Below, piece by piece: positions 57,199 to 64,000 of a stretch of 64,000 nucleotides of DNA; the first letter of the stretch is position 1, and every line of letters begins with the position of its first letter. The notes below the pieces were generated by a model that was not told where the DNA came from, ran no database searches, and saw only the letters and a program-made list of their open reading frames with translations. The stretch comes from Lineus longissimus. Its lineage: Eukaryota; Nemertea; Pilidiophora; Heteronemertea; Lineidae. The DNA lies in NCBI RefSeq assembly GCF_910592395.1, contig NC_088313.1:14710437-14774436 (forward strand), given 5' to 3'. The position numbers and the translations under genes were made by a program.

Positions 57199-60173
57199 CT
57201 ACACATGACACATCTCCGGCTTACTACAACCAAACACCTTCTGCCAGCCCTCCTTATGAGCATATCTGGTATGCATCGTGACTAAACCAATGACCATACA
57301 GAGGCCAAATCGCTCCGCCATTGCCACTGCTGCCTTGTTGTCAAACGGGAGATGCATCGCTATCCTGACGTTTGCTGATAGTGATGACAACATACCATGA
57401 AGTAGCAACTCGGCTATGTTTTTTGTATCAGCATACAGTGGCGTCACATAGTAGCCTTCACCAGCAGGCTGAACACACCCATAGCCAACAACGTTGCCAT
57501 CGTTAACCGCTACCAAAGTCTTCGTTTTCTCCTTCTGAAACCACTCCTTGAGATAGCTCGCTCTTGAACAGATTGGGTAAATGTCAGCATCATAAGCGAC
57601 GACTTCGTTGAATAAGTCCCCCACATCATGAACTTGTATGCCGTATTGTTTGCTTGGAGCCTCCAGCTTACTGAGGTCGAGTTTACCCTCATAAATGCCA
57701 GTTTCCGCAGATTTTACGTTGAAACCGATGCGACCATTTGGTTCAATACGTTCTGGTACACTCATAATGCCGAAATTTCTGTCACCAACGTACTTGCGTC
57801 GTTCAGCCCAGAGCGCCGTGCCTGAAACGTAACGACAACGTACAAGATTAGTGTCAGTTGAATATTTTATTTGCGTTGGCCTCTCAAAGAAGGACTCCAT
57901 GGCCGGTAGGTTACATGCTGATCCACCGTCGGTGTGCGTAGGCCTATATCCAAAGGAGGAGACTTTAGGATTGACGTTCACTGCCGGCAAGTCGGCATGG
58001 TAGGTTACAGAGGACATCAATGCACTAAAGTTTCCAAATCAAATCAGAAGATCACCAGTGTAACGCTTGGCGTGTTTTCAGTCTGTCAGGGATCCCCATT
58101 TTGCGAGTTGTCGCCAATTCGAGTGATTAACCCTCTCGAAACTGAATTTATGAATAGACTGGAGTCGTTGCATTTGTTTATTTAAACCCACACTAACCCT
58201 CTCGAAACTCCCATATTCGGCTATGCCATGAAATATGACTGATTTTTGAAGGTTGGTCTATCAGTCCGTTCACTACCGTAGACTTCTATGCAAGTACTGC
58301 TAAAACATTTGTTTACACAGTTTTAGTCAAGTTGTTTTGCATTCGTATCTGTGTCATCAATTCCAACGAACAAGTTTCGCAACCATACGAAGAACTACAA
58401 ACTACGAAGTACGAAGTAGGTAAATATTCTTTATCGATGACCCCCTATTCTTCGTACAACTAAAGTATAGAAGATGCTCGCTTAACATCAATTAGCACAC
58501 GACTTAAAGGAAACCTATCACGAAACGCAACAAACTGGGGTGTTTTGAACGGCCCGGTTAAAACCTAAGGCGGGAATAAGCTTCCATTGATAAATCTTAG
58601 CAGTTTCGAGTTCCTCTCAGGGAGTTGATAATGTGAGCTGGGCATCTGGGTAACATTGCATAACATTGCATAGCATTACTGACTCCAGTCAATGTACTGC
58701 ATATGAGGTAATCACAAATTACAATCAGCTAGTCTAGATAAAGCTTTTGAGACACGACTGGATCTTTTTAATGACACGACAGATTTCTGTAGGATGTCGT
58801 ATGGGGGTTGCGAAACTGCCTAATGTTTCCTGAGGCATGAACAACCTACCGATTCCTCTTCCTCTGTACTCCGGCAAGACAACCGACATCCCTCCGAAGG
58901 CTTCACGCTCGGACCAATTGAAGCCCATCGTAAAACCTAGTGAAAATCGAATAAGAACATTTTGAAATACAATCATGTGCATGTACATTACATGTACATG
59001 AGGAATCAGGAATCAGAGTTGTTTACAATTTTGGCGCCATCTGGGACAGGTAGGCTGCGCCTTTCGTTCACATAATTGTTGGTCCGACTAAGTCTAATTT
59101 CTATTTCTAAAGCCACACGCAACTCTATTAGTCGGTCACAATGCATGGTACATGCATGCAATTTGTATACAATTGATGTATGTATAATGTCTCCCGACAG
59201 CTGCGTAATCAAGAGGCTTCGTTATGGTATAAGCTTATTATAAACCATCTTTTCCTTCCAAATGTTTTCTTTTTTCTAGCTGGTTTTCTGGCCTCGTTGT
59301 CAACAGACGTGGTGATGGCACTGATGGAGAAACACTCACCAACTGGCTTTCCCTCTAAGAGAGCCGCGAATGACCCCCCAGGGAAGCATCTCCCTAAGAG
59401 TTCAAGGTCCACCAGAGACTCATTCCAATGCTCCACCTCATTCGAGACTTTGACCATCGCTACAAAATCTTCATGGGTGCACTGACGGATCGTCACCTTA
59501 CTGCCCAAATCTGAAATCAAGTGATGGCGCATATTGAGTTTTATCAAGGTCTCTGCCGGTCGGGTTAGGGACTTCACCTCTTTGATAACAAGTATATACC
59601 TCGAATGGTATTATACAGGGGAACATCTTGACCCGCCATAAGTTATCAGATATCGCTACAGATGGAGTGTGCGTGTGTGATGTGTGTGAGGGGGGGAGGT
59701 GACCCAAACAGTTTGGCCACCGTACTGCCCAAATCTGAAATCAAGTGATTGCGCGTCTGTATACCAAGGTCTTATCTTGGCGGGTCACCTCGTCACTTAG
59801 TACCGGACAGAACTGGGGAATGTGTAGAGCCACTTTAATTAAGACATGAGCTACCACTGAGCTGCTGAGGAAATTATGCCTATGCTTTACCAGGGGCGTG
59901 GCTAGTGGGGGTCAGGGAAGCGGGAAAATGCCACTTAAACGTAGCCAAAAAATGTGTTTTTGACCATGATTTTGGCCGAAAAAGTGTCATTTTTCCCGTC
60001 CACCCAGAGAGACTTTTGCGAATGGTCCCTTGCCCGGGTTGGTTCAATCAAGATCACAGCTACAGCTTCGCTCGGACCTTGGGCTTGGAGGAATTCACTC
60101 CTCCAAGCTCGGACGAAGAAAAAGCCGAGATAATCAGATATGAAGGACTCGACTTACCTTCTTTGCCCGCCAT
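57199..60173 (-). CDS. Two-domain GNAT-family N-acetyltransferase
   Basis: Four exons on the minus strand: 60158-60173, 59340-59510, 58850-58936 and 57199-57821; 298 aa. Phases agree at all three junctions. Exon 1 codes only MAGKE plus one base and ends in the strong donor AAG|GTAAGTC. The N-terminal GNAT fold starts VTIRQCTHEDF. Its acetyl-CoA P-loop is PEYRGRGIG (84-92), the Q/R-x-x-G-x-G/A motif, followed by TALWAERRKYVGDRNFG. The C-terminal half (FNEVVAYDADIYPICSRASY, VVGYGCVQP, YVTPLYADTKNIAELLL) matches the YitH/HolE-type second domain (DUF1248-like) common in invertebrates. It probably acetylates a small amine; the substrate is unknown. The alternative start at 59532 in the unspliced frame is less good, because an acceptor (TTGATTTCAG) splits that frame exactly at exon 2. 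Confidence 0.88.
59722..59800. repeat. Duplicated splice-acceptor segment in GNAT intron 1
   Basis: About 75 bp resembling 59497-59577, including the exon 2 acceptor and its first bases (CTGCCCAAATCTGAAATCAA in both). It provides an upstream decoy acceptor in the same intron. Confidence 0.6.
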
Positions 60174-60794
60174 TCTCCAGTATTTTCAAGCCTTGTGTTA
60201 CCTACACTGAATAGTCATATACAAAATCTATATGCCATACAAGAGACGTGCCTCGACAGCCGATTCAACGGATTTTGCTTTTGTGTATTGATGTTCATCG
60301 CTATTCATATCATCGCTATTCATATATGCTGTAAATATAGGTTACTCAACTTACTGGTCAGATCCGTAATTGACGCAAAGACCCAACGCGCCGCGTAGCG
60401 GCAAAATAGCAAAGCTGGCGAAACATTTATGCCGGTGTAAAAGTAAAAAGTGTCCGGGCCTATTGTATTCTGACAGATTATGGCATATGGTTCTATAGAG
60501 GCAATGACCGTCACTAGCTCAGCGCATAATAGAATCCTTTGTTCCCGGACATTTTATCCTAGGACATTTTAAACTTCTACACCGGGTCACCATGATCTCA
60601 TTATGGACTTATAGCGCGATTATGGGGTTGTAACTATTTTGCTGTATATTGTCACGAGGAAAGAAAAGCACGCGACCGATCGCGCAACCTATATTTATGT
60701 AAAGGGATAATTAGAAGGTGTATAGTTCAGGAAATGTTAATAAATAATCATTCCTTATTGTCTTTTGAGAGCATTTTTAATTGTTAAAAGTGCC

Positions 60795-60946
60795 CTTTAA
60801 AGACCGACGCCGTTGTGGAGACAGGAAGAACTGGTATGCAAAATTTAGTTCGTACGCATAATAACTGCACTACGGTAATGTGTATAACTGCATTTCTATT
60901 TTATTGGACCACCAGTACTTACAAACAGCATACCCCTTAAAGATAG
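60795..60946 (+). mobile_element. Dispersed MITE-like repeat, family A
   Basis: Starts TTAAAGACCGACGCCGTTGT and ends CTTACAAACAGCATACCCCT, with ATAACTGCACTACGGTAATG inside. Central part deleted relative to longer copies. Confidence 0.5.
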
Positions 60947-61307
60947 ACCTTGCTACTCATCAAATTTTGTTCAGTGCCATTAACGACCGAAACTTCCCAT
61001 ATCCCAACCTTTGTGATAGGAGAGTGCTCCGTCAAAAATCATAAATTTGTACTAAGATAGCAGCATCATCAAAATTTCATTGAAACTTTAATTGTAACGC
61101 ATTTCCCGTTATAATTATTCACGTAATTGAATCATACGGGTAAATACCCCTAATGCATTACAATCATTCGCACTACTAAATCATTTTATACCGTTTTATT
61201 CCCCGAATGGTCGTTTTGCTTTAGTTAAATCTTGGCATTTTTGAGCAGTGATAAATTTTAAATATTTACACAGGGATTATTGTGTTTACGGAGTTGCCAA
61301 ATGGTTT

Positions 61308-61712
61308 CTATCTTAATCTAAACGTTCTGCTTGATTTATAATTACTGGCATGATATAAAACAGCGCCCCTGAAGAGTGTGAAAGGAAATCTAGTCCCTTG
61401 AGAGTTAGTCCGACCGTTTTGTTCACGTTGTTCAATAGTGAGATTAAAATCAGCCCCGATTCCAAAATAAACGAGAGGATTCCCCTTGTAGGAGACGTCA
61501 TCGGTTTCAGTGGAGTCTCCCCGTTCCAAGTCGTCAAGACGGATGAGAAAACGATCGATTTGTGGTGTGTCATATCGTAAGCGCTTTCCGGCTGTAACTC
61601 GATGAAAAGGATCTTTTTTGATTGACCCTGTGAAATAGTCGACACTGGCAAGAGAATTCAAAGAGCTCTGAGACTGGTAAAAGGCTGTGTCATTTGAGTT
61701 GTGAAAGGCCAT
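61308..61712 (-). CDS. Unassigned ORF, 134 codons
   Basis: Opens with ATG in good context (A at -3, G at +4): MAFHNSNDTAFYQSQ. It is hydrophilic with mixed composition, for example RFLIRLDDLERGDSTETDD. No family is recognised and no strong splice donor is seen within it. It could be a small single-exon gene, the 5' exon of a longer gene, or chance. An overlapping 60-codon plus-strand ORF (61398-61580) is also open. It lies upstream of the GNAT gene in the same orientation. Confidence 0.25.
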   Translation of the reverse strand: MAFHNSNDTAFYQSQSSLNSLASVDYFTGSIKKDPFHRVTAGKRLRYDTPQIDRFLIRLDDLERGDSTETDDVSYKGNPLVYFGIGADFNLTIEQREQNGRTNSQGTRFPFTLFRGAVLYHASNYKSSRTFRLR

Positions 61713-62019
61713 GCTCTAAAATTAGCAAACACTTATTTTAATATGATGTGATTATTTATCGAGACGTTTATGGCGAATTAGCGGACACCAATACCCCGGC
61801 TAGTCTCACTGCCAAGTAGTACACAGTTCACTCGTTCGCACCCTTAGCGAGGGAGTGTCTCATGTTAGGTATACTATATCATTATTGGCGAAGAATTTAC
61901 AAGGTCCGCTACAAAAACCGTCAAAGAATTTGGGACAGCATCACTGAGTCACGCGTGCATCCAACACATGACGTCGATTCCTGATTTTAAATCGATTGGA
62001 ATTACGAACTTTTTTCATA

Positions 62020-62300
62020 ACACCCGCAAACGAGCAATGTTTATCTATGAGCAATAAATAGCTAGATCGCTCGTCTGCGAGTAAAACCTGGAATTGCTGT
62101 GGTCCATGTTTATTGCAAGACGCTGCGATTCTTGTTGCAGGAAGCTGCGATTACCACTCTAATTCCAAGGCACTGAATGCGATTATGGCTGAATCGCACA
62201 TCTCGTGCGGAATCGCTATGCAAAAACGGCGTTTCCTCGTGTGGCGTCCTCGCAGTGAAAGAAATCGAACCCGCAAACAAATATTTTTCCCCTATTCTGA
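62020..62300. mobile_element. Inverted-repeat element, CGCAAACGAGCGAT family
   Basis: Begins ACACCCGCAAACGAGCAATG and contains GATCGCTCGTCTGCGAG and a second half with ATCGCTATGC and AACCCGCAAACA. Boundaries are approximate. Confidence 0.4.
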
Positions 62301-63583
62301 CACTGCCCCCAAACGATATAAAAGTATTCAACAATCGCTCGCGTTTGTCCCCAATTCTATATCATGAAGCGTATATTTCGATTATGCTCATTAACTTTAA
62401 TAATTCTTTCGCTTTGGCTTTGTGATAAAAACCGCTTCGAAATGATGGCGTAAACGACGTCTCATGACCACACTATTTCCCATCTCATTAACGCGGCGTT
62501 TAGCGGAGGTGTTTTGGGTAAAGTCTCTGCTGCCGCATTCATTAGGCTGAGAGGATAATGAGGCTACTGGCGCCAGGTTGACATAATGATACCATGATTG
62601 GTGGCCATTCTATGAGAGGGGTGGAACTGGTCGGCCGAGAGTTGATTATAGGCAAAGACGATATACTGTTACAGCGATTCTGATATACACAGGCAAAACC
62701 TTTACAGAATCCTTTAGAAAAAAAATTATGTTATGTTAGTAGAGAACCACGACAATACAGAATGCCGTGCGCTTACTTCTTGTAGCAGTTGTAAAAGAGC
62801 TTTTAGTTAATTTCTGAACGTAAACTTAGAAAAACGCCGTATTCAATAACCCTAAATACATGTATGCTATCTTTTTCAGTTATTCCTATTAGAATTCTTC
62901 ACGTCAGAACCAAACGAATCTCTGTTCAAGCTAACAAAGATTTGAACAAACCAGGGCTGGACCCCTCTTTCGTGACTGCATTTCGCGCATAATATCGAAG
63001 TGAACTTTAAAATATTTCAGTACTAACTTTCCAGCACCCCGCAGCACGCAATTCCGTGTCAACTGATAGACCGGAAGTGGATAGAATTTTCGATGAAGCC
63101 GGTAGGTGATAAACTTCTGCCGCTACCGGAAGTGGCACACCACAATGGTTTTACCAAAATAGTGGCGGTTTTGCGAGATGTCTATTTGTCCTAAGGGTGA
63201 CATTTTGTAAGCCAATAAAAATTAGCTGTTATTTGTCCGTGCATGCACCCCGCAAACTAGTCGGACACGAAACGATATTACACTTTTGATATCCCCTGGA
63301 AAAAGTGCTCTTCCCTGTTGTCACGATGGTATTGTTGTGAGGCTTTAGGTATGGTTCTATAGAGACCCAAGACGTTCCATCCTTCAGAAATGAAATGCAT
63401 AATGAAATTAATTTGTCCCCGGATATTTTCATCCTAGAACCGTTTTTCCTACCTCATCGTCCCTCCCGGCTGCCGAAATGATTGGGCACCAGCGCATGGG
63501 TGGCCGAACTGAAAGTGGTCGTCGGGTTTGAAAATTACGGCAGGAGATCACTTTAACGGTATTCTTCGATTCAGGTACACTCT

Positions 63584-63815
63584 TCGAAATAAAGTTATTT
63601 CTGCTTTTTAAATACCTATAATCGTTTTTCGGCCAACGGAATTATGCACCCCGTATAGGTTTTTTAGCGAAGTGAAAAACCTCTCATAATCTCAAAAACA
63701 TTTGAATTTTTCAATTTACCAAAATTAAATACGTTGTGCATTTTGTGTCGGTCAAAAATCCTTCAATGGATAAGATTTTTTTAGAACCTCAAAAACTTTT
63801 TTTTCAAAGAGGTAA
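63584..63815. mobile_element. Dispersed palindromic repeat, family B
   Basis: The left half has TTCGGCCAACGGAATTATGC and ACCCCGTATAGG; the right half has GTTGTGCATTTTGTGTCGG. The two face each other around GTGAAAAACCTC. Confidence 0.5.
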
Positions 63816-64000
63816 CTCACTGGTGATAATAATCATTATTACCAGTTAAGATACTGTCAATTCCTCTTTTGAAAATAAACCTTGTTCATCACCGATTGAT
63901 CTGTAAAAGTATAAATTGTAAAGACTTGAAAAACGAAGTTATGAAAAAAGTCATTACTTTGAAATTTAATTGCCAAGCAGTACAATTAAAACAGATAGCT

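Larger units (their letters stand above)
60174..64000. other. Upstream region of the GNAT gene, mostly repeats
   Basis: No gene is recognised with confidence. It holds the presumed GNAT promoter, one family A and one family B element, a CGCAAACGAGC-type element, two copies of a sequence also found in the transporter introns (60480-60590 and 63345-63440), and one unassigned ORF. Confidence 0.5.

Noticed and set aside
59505-59577. GNAT start at the unspliced ATG (59532 or 59577)
   Set aside because: The acceptor TTGATTTCAG at the exon 2 edge and the exactly phased mini-exon at 60158-60173 give a better model.
59905-60210. 101-codon plus-strand ORF
   Set aside because: It covers the GNAT first exon on the other strand and a short GGAGGAATTC/CTCCTCC inverted repeat; no domain.

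Overview
This is a stretch of animal nuclear DNA: AT-rich, intron-rich, with GT-AG introns and a high load of short inverted-repeat elements. The genes point to an invertebrate. An IMP-L2-like two-Ig secreted protein, a two-domain GNAT of the kind common in invertebrates, and dense ACATGT-type simple sequence together suggest a protostome, possibly a lophotrochozoan (mollusc, brachiopod or relative). The exact phylum cannot be decided from the sequence alone.

Layout. (1) 1-13.6 kb, plus strand: a head-to-tail tandem array of MFSD4/NaGLT1-like major facilitator genes, with the 3' end of one copy and three complete copies. Each copy has three coding exons: a 69-nt first exon, a 289-nt exon and a 986-nt exon. 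The last two have identical length in all copies. The most striking feature of the window is that the first coding exon (its ATG, the start of TM1 and its splice donor) is itself tandemly multiplied on an 89-bp period. There are about 1.5 copies in unit 1, six in unit 2 and three in unit 3. Intron 1 of unit 1 also carries a 954-bp foldback element with a clean 6-bp target duplication, and units 2 and 3 supply the empty site. (2) 13.6-19.9 kb: no gene recognised, several dispersed repeats. (3) 19.9-34.5 kb, plus strand: an IMP-L2-like secreted Ig protein of 261 aa in seven coding exons. A CRE/TATA/initiator promoter and untranslated first exon about 9 kb upstream probably belong to it. A 692-bp element with 9-bp target duplications sits in one intron. 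(4) 34.5-46.3 kb: no gene recognised, many inverted-repeat elements. (5) 46.3-53.9 kb, minus strand: a complete seven-exon tetraspanin (288 aa) of the Tspan33/TspanC8 type that has lost two of the eight hallmark loop cysteines. (6) 53.9-57.2 kb: inverted-repeat and LINE remnants. (7) 57.2-60.2 kb, minus strand: a four-exon GNAT acetyltransferase (298 aa) whose first exon has only 16 coding nt. (8) 60.2-64 kb: repeats and one unassigned ORF.

The single-copy genes do not look functionally linked. The exon models rest on splice consensus, phase agreement and protein-family fit, read by eye. No transcript or database search was available.
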